A stretch of 64,000 bases of DNA from Winogradskyella psychrotolerans RS-3. Lineage in GTDB: Bacteria; Bacteroidota; Bacteroidia; Flavobacteriales; Flavobacteriaceae. Where the stretch lies: the NCBI RefSeq assembly GCF_000427335.1, contig NZ_ATMR01000057.1:1-64000 (forward strand), in the 5' to 3' direction. Made by a program: the position numbers and the translations under genes. Below the pieces are notes generated by a model, which saw nothing but the letters and a program-made list of their open reading frames with translations, was not told where the DNA came from and did not search any database. Of this stretch, positions 49,905 to 58,987 are shown in pieces. Numbering within the stretch: the stretch's first letter is position 1; every line of letters starts with the position of its first letter.

Positions 49905-52900
49905 ATGAAAGAAGGAATCGCAGGTAAAATCGCCAAAGTCTTTATGCAATCGAAGCTTACAGTGCTTTTGATGATTGTATTTATGGTGGTTGGTGTATAT
50001 AGTTCGTTTTTAATTCCGCGTGAAGAAGAACCACAAATAGACGTGCCAATGGCAGACATTTTTGTGGGTTATCCTGGCGCAAGTCCTACGGAAGTAGAAT
50101 CGCGAGTCATTAAGCCTTTAGAGCAATTAATTTCGAATATTAAAGGTGTCGAATATGTGTATTCAACGTCAATGAAAGAACAAGGAATGGTGATTGTTCA
50201 GTTTTATGTAGGCGAAGATATTGAGCGTTCGTTTGTGAAAATGTACAACGAAATCAATAAACACATGGACCAAATGCCAGATGGTGTTACGTTTCCGTTA
50301 GTGAAAACACGTGCGATTGATGATGTGCCAATGTTAGGTTTAACCTTATGGAGTGAAAACTACGACGATTACCAATTAAACCAAATGGCTCAAGAGTTAG
50401 AAGCTGAGATTAAAAAGGTAAATGATGTAGCAATTACGCATAAAATAGGAGGAAGAGACCGTCAGTTACGTGTGGTTTTAGATAAGGATAAATTGGCTGC
50501 GAGTGGCTTAGATTTCTTGTCGGTTTCTGAAATGATTAAGGCAAACAACAGCCAATTAAGTGCTGGAAGTTTTGATAAAGGAGATACTGAGTTCTTGGTG
50601 AATACTGGTAAATTCTTAGCATCTGTAACAGATGTTGAAAATTTAGTGGTTGGTGTGCAACAAAATCAGCCGATTTATTTAAAACAAGTGGCTAAGATTA
50701 TTGATGGTCCAGAAGTACCACAAAATTACGTGAGTTTAGGTTTTGGAAAAGGAGGCGAAAAATCCGCTGAATATAAATCTGAATATCCTGCAGTTACCAT
50801 TTCTGTTGCCAAAAGAAAAGGAGCAGATGCTATGAAAATCGCAGAAGTCATTATTGATAAAGTAGACCATTTACGTAGTACTTTAATTCCTGATGATGTT
50901 CACGTAGAAATTACAAGAAACTACGGAGAAACAGCGTCTCATAAAGTGTCAGAATTATTATTACACCTTATAGGTTCAATCTTCGCAGTTACTATTGTGG
51001 TAATGTTAGCTATGGGTTGGCGAGGCGGATTAGTGGTGTTCTTATCAGTACCAATTACGTTTGCTTTAACGTTGTTGAGTTATTATATGATGGATTACAC
51101 GTTAAACCGAATCACATTATTCGCATTGGTATTTGTAACAGGAATTGTCGTCGATGACTCCATTATTATTGCCGAAAACATGCATAGGCATTTTAAAATG
51201 AAACGCTTGCCATTTAAACAAGCGGCTTTGTATGCCATTAACGAAGTTGGTAACCCAACCATTTTGGCAACATTTACAGTAATTGCTTCAGTATTACCAA
51301 TGGCATTTGTTTCTGGGTTAATGGGACCATATATGGCACCAATGCCAATTGGAGCGTCTATTGCTATGATATTGTCTTTGTTTGTAGCCTTAACGATTAC
51401 ACCTTATTTAGGTTATATTTTCTTAAGAGAAAAAGATAAAAAAGGAGCAGAAGAGAAGCCTGAAAAAGCGGTAGAGGATACCCTTATCTATAGAATTTAC
51501 AACAAGTTTGAACGGCCCCTTTTAGAAAGTAAAGCAAAACGTTGGTTGTTTTTAGGTGGGACATTTGTGATTTTAATGGGAACAATGGTTCTGTTTTTCA
51601 CCAATTCGGTAGCCGTAAAAATGTTGCCTTTTGATAACAAGAATGAATTTCAAGTCGTAATTGATATGCCAGAAGGTACCACCTTAGAACGTACAGGAGT
51701 TGTAGCGCAAGAGATTTCTCAATACTTATCTAACAGACCAGAAGTGGTTAATTATCAAAACTATGTTGGGACATCTGCACCAATTACATTTAATGGTTTA
51801 GTGCGCCACTATGATTTACGTGGAGGATCTAATATGGCGGATATTCAAGTGAATTTATTAGCCAAAGAAGAGCGTTCAGCGCAGAGTCATGATATCGCAA
51901 AACTAATGCGTCCAGATATTCAGAAAATTGCAGCGAAGTATAATGCCAATGTGAAGTTGGTTGAAGTACCACCAGGACCACCTGTATTATCAACTATTGT
52001 TGCTGAAATTTATGGACCTGATTATGAAGAACAAATTAAAGTTGCAAACCACGTTCAAGATATTTTAAAGAATACAGCTGATGTGGTCGATATTGATTGG
52101 ATGGTTGAAGACGATCAAATCGAGTATCAGTTTGATATTAATAAAGAGAAAGCCATGTTATATGGTGTTACTCCACAGCAAATTGCATACACCATGAATA
52201 TGGCTTTATCAAACAGAGCAATTACAAATTTGTACGATGAAAATGCCGTTAACCAAATAGGTATAGTACTAGCATTGGATGAAAAAGAGAAATCAACTAT
52301 TTCCGATATTTCACAATTAAAGGTGAAATCGAAACAAGGTAATATGGTACCGATTTCAGATTTGGTTGATATTTCTCAAAATATTGCCGCAAAAAGCATT
52401 TACCATAAAAATCAAAAACGTGTGGTTTATGTTATGGCAGATATGGCTGGAGACTTAGAGAGTCCTGCGTATGCAATTCTCGGTATGGAAGAAAAATTGA
52501 AAGAAATTCCATTACCACAAGGTTTTGAGATCAATGAAATGTACTTAGGTCAGCCAGAGTTTGAAGATAACTATACGGTAAAATGGGATGGTGAATGGCA
52601 AATTACTTTAGAAGTCTTTAGAGATTTAGGTATTGCCTTTTTAGGAGCCATTATTTTAATATATATCTTAATCGTAGGATGGTTTCAAAACTTTAAAGCG
52701 CCAATCGTTATGATGGTTGCGATACCATTATCCTTAATCGGGATTATTCTTGGACATTGGCTCATGGGAGCATTCTTTACTGCAACATCATTTATTGGAA
52801 TGATCGCTTTAGCCGGAATTATGGTTAGGAACTCAGTATTACTCATTGATTTTATCAACTTAAGAACAGCAGAAGGTGTTCCATTAAAACAAGCAGCAAT

Positions 52901-53099
52901 TGAAGCAGGAGCCGTTAGAACCACACCAATTTTATTAACAGCAGGAACGGTTGTTATTGGAGCATTTGTCATCTTATTTGACCCAATTTTCCAAGGATTA
53001 GCTATTTCATTAATGGGTGGTACAATAGTGTCAACGGTGTTAACCTTGTTGGTTGTTCCATTGGTGTATTACATGATAGAAAAGAAGAATTATAAATAA
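49905..53099 (+). CDS. RND efflux permease (AcrB/HAE1-like)
   Basis: 1064 aa from the ATG at 49905 (MKEGIAGKIAKVFMQSKL); an upstream in-frame GTG at 49875 lies in repeat sequence and is less likely. Twelve TM helices and the duplicated porter domain are seen. The TM4 motif reads GIVVDDSIIIAENMHRHF with the two proton-relay Asp residues. The substrate class looks like hydrophobic/amphiphilic efflux rather than metal. It is the third gene of the tolC-MFP-RND operon. Confidence 0.9.
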   Translation: MKEGIAGKIAKVFMQSKLTVLLMIVFMVVGVYSSFLIPREEEPQIDVPMADIFVGYPGASPTEVESRVIKPLEQLISNIKGVEYVYSTSMKEQGMVIVQFYVGEDIERSFVKMYNEINKHMDQMPDGVTFPLVKTRAIDDVPMLGLTLWSENYDDYQLNQMAQELEAEIKKVNDVAITHKIGGRDRQLRVVLDKDKLAASGLDFLSVSEMIKANNSQLSAGSFDKGDTEFLVNTGKFLASVTDVENLVVGVQQNQPIYLKQVAKIIDGPEVPQNYVSLGFGKGGEKSAEYKSEYPAVTISVAKRKGADAMKIAEVIIDKVDHLRSTLIPDDVHVEITRNYGETASHKVSELLLHLIGSIFAVTIVVMLAMGWRGGLVVFLSVPITFALTLLSYYMMDYTLNRITLFALVFVTGIVVDDSIIIAENMHRHFKMKRLPFKQAALYAINEVGNPTILATFTVIASVLPMAFVSGLMGPYMAPMPIGASIAMILSLFVALTITPYLGYIFLREKDKKGAEEKPEKAVEDTLIYRIYNKFERPLLESKAKRWLFLGGTFVILMGTMVLFFTNSVAVKMLPFDNKNEFQVVIDMPEGTTLERTGVVAQEISQYLSNRPEVVNYQNYVGTSAPITFNGLVRHYDLRGGSNMADIQVNLLAKEERSAQSHDIAKLMRPDIQKIAAKYNANVKLVEVPPGPPVLSTIVAEIYGPDYEEQIKVANHVQDILKNTADVVDIDWMVEDDQIEYQFDINKEKAMLYGVTPQQIAYTMNMALSNRAITNLYDENAVNQIGIVLALDEKEKSTISDISQLKVKSKQGNMVPISDLVDISQNIAAKSIYHKNQKRVVYVMADMAGDLESPAYAILGMEEKLKEIPLPQGFEINEMYLGQPEFEDNYTVKWDGEWQITLEVFRDLGIAFLGAIILIYILIVGWFQNFKAPIVMMVAIPLSLIGIILGHWLMGAFFTATSFIGMIALAGIMVRNSVLLIDFINLRTAEGVPLKQAAIEAGAVRTTPILLTAGTVVIGAFVILFDPIFQGLAISLMGGTIVSTVLTLLVVPLVYYMIEKKNYK

Positions 53100-53106
53100 T
53101 TTGTCT

Positions 53107-53170
53107 GGTCGAGCGCAGTCGAGACCTTTAGCTTTGAGAATTTTAAATAGTTCTCGACAGCGCTCGAACC
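53107..53170. repeat. REP-like inverted repeat
   Basis: Arms GGTCGAGCGCAGTCGAGA (53107-53124) and TCTCGACAGCGCTCGAACC (53152-53170). GC-rich against the local background, typical of dispersed flavobacterial REPs. Confidence 0.8.
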
Positions 53171-53188
53171 GACATCAAAACTAATATC

Positions 53189-53494
53189 ATGAAATTAGTC
53201 ATAGTTACAGCCGTAGAACAGTATCAAAAAGCAGTATTGAAGCTTTTTAAAAAAGCAAATATCAAAAATTTTAGTAGTTCAGATATTGATGGTCATAAGA
53301 ACGGATCATCATTATTAATGACTTCTAATTGGTTTCCTGCAGAAAAATGAGGAAACGAATCTAGTCTGTTCTTTTCGTTTACAGATGACGAACATATTGA
53401 TGCTTTATTCAAAGTCATAAAAGAATTCAATGAAAATTTAGAAACGAACAATCCTATCAAAGCGATTGTGGTTCCTATTGAAAGATTTATATAA
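53189..53494 (+). pseudogene. small PII-like/ferredoxin-fold protein with in-frame TGA
   Basis: 101 codons. It reads MKLVIVTAVEQYQKAVLKLFKKANI, a beta-alpha start, then NGSSLLMTSNWFPAEK, a TGA at 53348-53350, and continues in the same frame with GNESSLFFSFTDDEHIDALF to a normal stop. Composition and frame are intact on both sides, so only one codon is lesioned and no homopolymer explains it. The length and strand pattern suggest a PII-like regulator fold, which often sits beside efflux genes. It lies between the RND pump and a DUF2892 gene. Confidence 0.6.
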
Positions 53495-53512
53495 ACTTAA
53501 AAATTAATTAAA

Positions 53513-53722
53513 ATGTTAAATACATATTTTAGAGTCATCGTTGGCACCATGGTATTATTAAGTGTGGTGCTTTCCGTTTACGTGAGTCCAAATTGGATGT
53601 GGTTTACGGTATTTATTGGAGTGAATTTAATTCAATCAGCATTCACTAAGTGGTGTTTACTAGAAACTATTTTAGTAAAGTTAGGGGTTAAGAAAGAGGG
53701 TGGAAGTTGTTCATCTTGTTAG
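53513..53722 (+). CDS. DUF2892/YgaP-like membrane protein
   Basis: 69 aa. Two TM helices (about 6-24 and 28-45) in the DUF2892 pattern, TYFRVIVGTMVLLSVVLS and WMWFTVFIGVNLIQSAFTKWCLLE, then a basic tail ending GGSCSSC. The C-terminal CxxC is a possible thiol or metal site. It is probably co-transcribed with the efflux operon. Function not established. Confidence 0.75.
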   Translation: MLNTYFRVIVGTMVLLSVVLSVYVSPNWMWFTVFIGVNLIQSAFTKWCLLETILVKLGVKKEGGSCSSC

Positions 53723-53740
53723 TATTTGATTTGAAGAATT

Positions 53741-53766
53741 GTCCCCTTGAGGGGACTTAAGGGGTG
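53741..53766. repeat. short palindromic repeat
   Basis: GTCCCCTTGAGGGGAC followed by TTAAGGGG, a self-complementary unit of a type dispersed in flavobacterial genomes. It lies between the DUF2892 and DUF4870 genes. Confidence 0.6.
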
Positions 53767-53877
53767 TTTTATTTAATTCATTAAAAACAAGACATAAAAT
53801 TGTGAATAAAGAGAATTAAATAATATTCTGTAACATTTTTTAACATTTTGCGTCACATAAGTGTAAAATAATCAATC

Positions 53878-54240
53878 ATGGAATCAAATTATCACACGCT
53901 TAAACGCACAGACAATCAATTATTAGTTATAACACATCTATCGCAATTATTAACTTATGTTACAGGTTTTGGAGGGGTCTTAGCACCTTTAATAATTTGG
54001 GCAACACAAAAAGATCAAGTTGATGGAATGGATGCTCATGGAAAATCGATTTTGAATTTTCAATTAAGCATGCTTATCTATTCTATAATCAGTATTCCGT
54101 TAATCTTTGTAGTTGGATTGGGAATCTTAACTTTAATATTAGTTGCCATCTTGGCATTTATTATGCCGATTATAAATGCAGTAAAAGCTAGTAATGGAGA
54201 ATTACCTAGCTATCCAATGTCTATTAATTTTATTAGTTAG
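53878..54240 (+). CDS. DUF4870-domain membrane protein
   Basis: 120 aa with three TM helices. The pattern is LLVITHLSQLLTYVTGFGGVLAPLIIWATQ, then the conserved short stretch DAHGKSILNFQLSML, typical of DUF4870 (Tic20-like topology). Function unknown. Followed by a strong terminator. Confidence 0.82.
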   Translation: MESNYHTLKRTDNQLLVITHLSQLLTYVTGFGGVLAPLIIWATQKDQVDGMDAHGKSILNFQLSMLIYSIISIPLIFVVGLGILTLILVAILAFIMPIINAVKASNGELPSYPMSINFIS

Positions 54241-54262
54241 GAATTAAAATGATATGGAATTG

Positions 54263-54297
54263 AAAAGGCTCACCTAAATTTGGTGAGCCTTTTTTTA
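54263..54297 (+). terminator. rho-independent terminator
   Basis: AAGGCTCACC, loop TAAATTT, GGTGAGCCTT, then seven T residues; a strong 10-bp stem. Confidence 0.9.
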
Positions 54298-54321
54298 TTG
54301 AATTAAATTTGCAAGAAATTC

Positions 54322-54423
54322 TTAATTGTTTAGCATTACAGGCATAACAAGCATTGTAACATGCTCACCTTCATCTAAACCATCAATTGGTGTTAGGAAT
54401 ACCAGCTCTATTTGGTAAACTCA
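54322..54423 (-). pseudogene. duplicated 3-prime remnant of dnaN
   Basis: 102 bases closely match the end of dnaN (54552-54652) on the same strand. The remnant also ends MPVMLNN and stop, but its last seven codons differ synonymously from those of the intact gene. One extra A (AGGAATACC against AGGATACC) shifts its frame. It ends abruptly at a REP-like palindrome. Too short to function. Confidence 0.8.
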
Positions 54424-54550
54424 GCATTCCTGCGAAAGCAGGAATCTTATGGTATTATTAGTTTCAAAAAAAACACACTTATGTGAAATAGGTGTGTTTA
54501 ATATTATTACGATTTTCCTAAAATGAGATTCCTGCCTTCTCAGGAATTTA
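54424..54550. repeat. REP-like pair between the two dnaN ends
   Basis: A palindrome ATTCCTGCGAAAGCAGGAAT (about 54425-54444) and a related GATTCCTGCCTTCTCAGGAAT (about 54527-54547) bracket some 80 AT-rich bases. The pair looks like a small mobile or recombinogenic element placed exactly between the remnant and the intact dnaN 3-prime end. Confidence 0.65.
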
Positions 54551-54551
54551 T

Positions 54552-55670
54552 TTAGTTATTCAACATCACTGGCATAACAAGCATTGTAACATGCTCACCT
54601 TCATCTAAACCATCAATTGGTGTTAGGATACCAGCTCTATTTGGTAAACTCATTTCTAATTGTACGTTGTCTGAGTTTAAGTTATTTATCATTTCTGTTA
54701 AGAAGCGCGAGTTAAAACCAATTTGCATATCATCACCTTGATAATCACAAGTTAAACGCTCTTCAGCTTTGTTTGAGTAATCAATATCTTCTGCAGAGAT
54801 GTTTAATTCTGCACCTGCAATTTTTAAACGAATTTGATGCGTTGTTTTGTTAGAGAAAATACTAACACGACGTACAGAGTTTAAAAATTGTGTTCTGTCT
54901 ATTACTAACTTATTTGGATTCTCTTTAGGGATTACCGCTTCGTAATTAGGATATTTTCCGTCGATTAAACGACAAATTAATACCGAATTTTCAAAAGTAA
55001 ACTTGGCATTAGATTCATTGTATTCTACTAATACATCATCATCACTTCCTGATAAAATACCTTTTAATAGATTTAAAGGTTTTTTAGGCATAATGAATTC
55101 CGCTGTTTCAGTTGCACTAACATCATTTCTCGTATATTTTACCAATTTGTGAGCATCAGTTGCTACAAAGGTTAAATTGTCTTGAGAAAACTGAAAGAAT
55201 ACACCACTCATTACAGGTCTTAAGTCATCATTACCAGCAGCAAAGATCGTTTTGCTAATTGCCGTTGCTAAGATATCCCCCATAATAGTTGTTGTACTTG
55301 CATCTTCAATAGAAACTGCATTTGGGAATTCTGCGCCATCAGCATAAGCTAAAGCATATTTACCATGATTAGAGCTGATTTCTACCGTATTGTTTTCTTC
55401 AACAACAAAGGTTAATGGTTGCTCAGGGAATGTCTTTAAAGTATCTAAAAGTAATCTTGCAGGTAACGCAATGCTGCCTTCAGAATCACTTTCAACATCT
55501 ATCGTTGCAGACATCGTCGTTTCTAAATCACTAGCCGAAATCGTTAATTTTGATAGGCTTAGTTCAAATAAGAAATTATCTAAAATAGGTAGTGTGTTAC
55601 TGTTATTAATAACCCCTCCTAATACTTGGAGTTGTTTTAATAAATAGGTGCTTGAAACAATGAATTTCAT
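54552..55670 (-). CDS. dnaN: DNA polymerase III beta subunit (sliding clamp)
   Basis: 372 aa. Three clamp domains are recognisable; typical segments are FIVSSTYLLKQLQVLGGVI at the start, DLRPVMSGVFFQ, ATDAHKLVKYTR and the C-terminal MLVMPVMLNN. It encircles DNA and tethers Pol III. The replication origin genes are not adjacent in this window. Its 3-prime end is partly duplicated downstream. Confidence 0.95.
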   Translation of the reverse strand: MKFIVSSTYLLKQLQVLGGVINNSNTLPILDNFLFELSLSKLTISASDLETTMSATIDVESDSEGSIALPARLLLDTLKTFPEQPLTFVVEENNTVEISSNHGKYALAYADGAEFPNAVSIEDASTTTIMGDILATAISKTIFAAGNDDLRPVMSGVFFQFSQDNLTFVATDAHKLVKYTRNDVSATETAEFIMPKKPLNLLKGILSGSDDDVLVEYNESNAKFTFENSVLICRLIDGKYPNYEAVIPKENPNKLVIDRTQFLNSVRRVSIFSNKTTHQIRLKIAGAELNISAEDIDYSNKAEERLTCDYQGDDMQIGFNSRFLTEMINNLNSDNVQLEMSLPNRAGILTPIDGLDEGEHVTMLVMPVMLNN

Positions 55671-55799
55671 GTGTTATATCTTAATTATTTTGTATTCGAC
55701 ATAAAGAACAACTTAATGAAGGTTTAAGATAAAATCTGACCTCATTTGGTAAGATGTTTCATGCTGAATAGATGTGTTTTATACTTCTAATTGGTATTA

Positions 55800-55807
55800 C
55801 AAATATA
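55800..55807 (-). promoter_or_regulatory. candidate dnaN -7 box
   Basis: TATATTTG on the minus strand, a full match to the flavobacterial TAnnTTTG consensus, about 130 bases before the dnaN start. A TTTG at 55832-55835 is 24 bases away, longer than usual for -33. Confidence 0.4.
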
Positions 55808-55892
55808 TCCTAATAGAAGGGTTTTTTAAAACAAACTTATTAACAAATTATGTACTTTAAGGTCTGAAATCAATGATAAAAATCAACGAAGT

Positions 55893-57563
55893 TTAAGCGG
55901 CATATTTACGTTTTCTTAAATAGTTAAACGCAAAACCAAACAGCCCTAAAAGTATGAGTGGCAAAGCAATATTAATAAATTGCCATGTCGATTTATTATC
56001 TTTAATTTTTTCAGCATCTAAAAAAGCTACATTTATTTCTTTAGATCTTATGTTTATAAGTCCAGAATCGTCCAAGAGGTAATTCACCGAATTTAGCAAA
56101 AATTCTTTATTTCCGAATGATTTTCCTGTGAGTTGATCAAAGCCTAATTCTTGTGGTCTGTTTCTAATGACTTCATTTTTTATAATGTCTCCATCCGAAA
56201 TTACTACCATTTTAGTAGCAGTACTTTTAGATTTAAAATTCTTCACCTTAAAAGGTAAAACACGTTGATCATATACCGAAGAAAATTCACCTTCTAAAAG
56301 AACGGCTAAATTTTGTGGACCAAGACTATAACTTTCTTCATTTGGTGAGTTAGTCACATTTGCTAAGGAGATCGTAGTTGGTGCACCTTCTAGTTTCGAT
56401 TTTGGTGAACTTTGTAATAAGATTGATTTTTTAATATTATTTTTTAAAGTGTCAATCGGACTCGCAAAATCAAATTTCACCAAGTTTAAATTTTTGGTAA
56501 TTGAATGGTTAGGATTAGATGCTGCTAGAGGCGAATATTGCCATTGTACAGGTTGCATTTGGGCTTGACTACCTTCACCAATCGACAACATAATTGGGGC
56601 AGAGTAGAGGTCTTTTACTAAAGTTGGATTCACTCTTACCCCGTACTTGAAGAAAAAATCATTCAGTTGTAAATCCCGCATAATTGAAACTCCAGTACCA
56701 GCGTCATTTAGCAAACTGTCTTTATCCATAGCAACAGATTCTGTGAGCCATAGACTTTTACCACCGTTCATGGTATATTGGTCTAAAACTAACTTTTCAT
56801 TTTCGGTAAAAGGTAGGCTTGGTTTAGCAGCAATTATTAAATCATAATATTTAAGCTTATCTAATGTCCCTTGCGGATTGGTTGCTACGCTATCTAGGGT
56901 AAACTGCCCTAAATTATAATATGGTTTTACTGTTTTTAGAAAATCAGCGATGTATAAATCATCTAACTGACCGTTACCTTTTAAAATTGCAATCTTTTTA
57001 GCTTTTGCATTGACCAGTTTACTAAAACCGTCTGCGAATGCATATTCTAAAGCCTGCACAGAATTGTTAATTTGTTCTTGTAAACCTTGAGTGATACTTC
57101 GTTTTAAAAGTGGAATTTTAAGCGTTTCATCTTTATAACTCGCAAAAGCCCATGGAAAAATAATGTCTTGAGTGACTTTGCCTGTGCTATTATCTGTATT
57201 AATATATGGCTCTAAGCCAGCATTTGTAAGTTGTTCAATATATTGTTGGCGTGTGGTTTCATCTTTAACAGGATCAATATAATTGACAAATATTTGGTTA
57301 GATGCTAATTGAAATTCATCTACAATCTGTTTGACTTCAGTTTGAAGTAATCTGAATTCAGATGGAAAATCACCTTCTAAAAAAACATCTATAATTAACG
57401 GAGAATCTAAGTCGTTGACTAATGATTTTGAAGCATCCGAAAGCGTATAGCGATGGTCTTTTGTTAAATCGAAACGTTGATACACTGAACTTGAAATCGC
57501 ATTCACAACAACGAGTCCAACAATAATAACGACAATATATAGTATAGATTTATTATTTTTCAT
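55893..57563 (-). CDS. gldG: gliding-motility ABC transporter component GldG
   Basis: 556 aa. N-terminal TM (about 8-26), then YQRFDLTKDHRYTLSDASKSLV, the conserved start of the GldG/ABC auxiliary domain, a long periplasmic part, and a C-terminal TM with RKRKY tail. With GldF (and GldA) it makes the ABC transporter needed for gliding in Flavobacterium. Its first 11 bases overlap the end of the small gene at 57553. Confidence 0.88.
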   Translation of the reverse strand: MKNNKSILYIVVIIVGLVVVNAISSSVYQRFDLTKDHRYTLSDASKSLVNDLDSPLIIDVFLEGDFPSEFRLLQTEVKQIVDEFQLASNQIFVNYIDPVKDETTRQQYIEQLTNAGLEPYINTDNSTGKVTQDIIFPWAFASYKDETLKIPLLKRSITQGLQEQINNSVQALEYAFADGFSKLVNAKAKKIAILKGNGQLDDLYIADFLKTVKPYYNLGQFTLDSVATNPQGTLDKLKYYDLIIAAKPSLPFTENEKLVLDQYTMNGGKSLWLTESVAMDKDSLLNDAGTGVSIMRDLQLNDFFFKYGVRVNPTLVKDLYSAPIMLSIGEGSQAQMQPVQWQYSPLAASNPNHSITKNLNLVKFDFASPIDTLKNNIKKSILLQSSPKSKLEGAPTTISLANVTNSPNEESYSLGPQNLAVLLEGEFSSVYDQRVLPFKVKNFKSKSTATKMVVISDGDIIKNEVIRNRPQELGFDQLTGKSFGNKEFLLNSVNYLLDDSGLINIRSKEINVAFLDAEKIKDNKSTWQFINIALPLILLGLFGFAFNYLRKRKYAA

Positions 57564-58047
57564 TATCGAAAGTTATTTCTTTTTGATAAGGTCTTACGGC
57601 AATGACTTTATCATCTTTAAACGTAATTTCTACACATTCTCTTTTATCGGTAAACGCGCCAGGTTCTATGCCAAGTCCATAATTCCATTTATTGGTATCG
57701 TGTGCTTTTCTGGCATCATCCCATGTTAACCATTCTTCTTTACCTAATAGCGAGGTGATTTGTTCTTTTGTAACAGCAATCAGCGTGTCAGATTCAACCG
57801 TGCTATCAATCATTTCATATCGTAGAGACGGACTTTCTGTCCAAGCGTCACTATCAAAATATTTTTGATAATGGTAGCTGCTAATAATATTTAGAAACGG
57901 GTAAAACATAAAGAAAAACACAATAGGAGTTAATGCTAAACTGATTAATCCAGAAAGCCATTTGCGTTTGTCAACAGTGTTTAAAAACAAAAACAGTAGT
58001 ACAAATACAATAAGTAAGAATATAATTAATAAAGGTGTTATTATCAT
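57553..58047 (-). CDS. membrane protein between gldF and gldG, BamE-like C-terminal domain
   Basis: 164 aa. Two N-terminal TM helices (about 3-20 and 33-55), then a soluble domain whose ITSLLGKEEWLTWDDA and WNYGLGIEP...CVEITFKDDKVIAV pattern recalls the SmpA/OmlA (BamE) fold. One base separates it from gldF, and it overlaps gldG by 11 bases, so it is co-translated with the gliding ABC genes. gldF and gldG are usually adjacent. Role unknown. Confidence 0.6.
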   Translation of the reverse strand: MIITPLLIIFLLIVFVLLFLFLNTVDKRKWLSGLISLALTPIVFFFMFYPFLNIISSYHYQKYFDSDAWTESPSLRYEMIDSTVESDTLIAVTKEQITSLLGKEEWLTWDDARKAHDTNKWNYGLGIEPGAFTDKRECVEITFKDDKVIAVRPYQKEITFDNEK

Positions 58048-58048
58048 G

Positions 58049-58771
58049 TTATTGTTTTTGGATTCTGAGTTTGGTAAATAATAAAAAGGCTAAGGAAATG
58101 CTTATAAAATAAACTAAATCTCTTGTGTCAATGACACCGCGACTCATACTATTATAATGTGCAGACATACCTAGGTTTTCTATATAAACAAGGTTGTCTA
58201 AAATATTATAATTAGAAAGGCCTTCAAATCCAAAATAGAAAAAGAAACAGATAAAAACTGCAATAATAAAAGCCACAATCTGATTATCGGAAAGGGTAGA
58301 CGCAAAAACGCCAATCGCCGTATAAGCACCAACTAAAAATAGCAATCCAAAATAGGATCCAATAGTACTTCCCATATCGAGATTGCCTTCAGGATTTCCT
58401 AATTGTGAAACGGTATAAACATATAATAAGGTTGGTACAAGTGCCATTATAATAAGTGCAAAAGCACCAAGATATTTTCCTAATACAATCTGAAAATGTG
58501 ATATGGGTTTAGTAACTAATAATTCTAAAGTGCCTTGTTTCTTTTCATCACTAAAACTGCGCATAGTTACAGCAGGTACCAAAAAAATAAGAATCCAAGG
58601 TGCGAGTAAAAAGAAGGATGATAAACTCGCTAATCCATTATCTAAAATATTGAATTCACCTTTAAAAACCCATAGAAATAAACCATTGAGTAATAAAAAG
58701 ACGCCAATAACCAAATAACCGATTGGTGAAGCGAAGAAGGTATTTATTTCTTTTTTTAAGATTGCTAGCAT
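58049..58771 (-). CDS. gldF: gliding-motility ABC transporter permease GldF
   Basis: 240 aa ABC-2 type permease with six TM helices. The start MLAILKKEINTFFASPIGYLVIG and the segment SFSDEKKQGTLELLVTKPIS are highly characteristic. It is the first gene of the operon gldF-x-gldG on the minus strand. A heptad tandem repeat lies within 50 bases upstream of its start. Confidence 0.9.
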   Translation of the reverse strand: MLAILKKEINTFFASPIGYLVIGVFLLLNGLFLWVFKGEFNILDNGLASLSSFFLLAPWILIFLVPAVTMRSFSDEKKQGTLELLVTKPISHFQIVLGKYLGAFALIIMALVPTLLYVYTVSQLGNPEGNLDMGSTIGSYFGLLFLVGAYTAIGVFASTLSDNQIVAFIIAVFICFFFYFGFEGLSNYNILDNLVYIENLGMSAHYNSMSRGVIDTRDLVYFISISLAFLLFTKLRIQKQ

Positions 58772-58779
58772 AGATTAGT

Positions 58780-58821
58780 ATTCAGTATTCAGTGTTCAGT
58801 GTTCAGTGTTCAGTGTTCAGT
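58780..58821. repeat. heptanucleotide tandem repeat upstream of gldF
   Basis: Six adjacent 7-bp units (two ATTCAGT, four GTTCAGT), starting 9 bases before the gldF start codon. The unit length is not a multiple of three and it is not in a gene. Copy-number change could alter the spacing of the gldF leader. Confidence 0.85.
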
Positions 58822-58987
58822 GTAAAGTAAAACGTTTGAATTATTTGGTTTTAATTTTGTTTTCTTAGCGACTTTGCGAGCATATGTTATCGTTCCGTCC
58901 TTGCTAAAACTCGTCTTTTTGCGTGACGTAATAATTTGTTTATTCTTCATATTATTTTTACTCAAAGGAATTGCTAACTACAACTGC

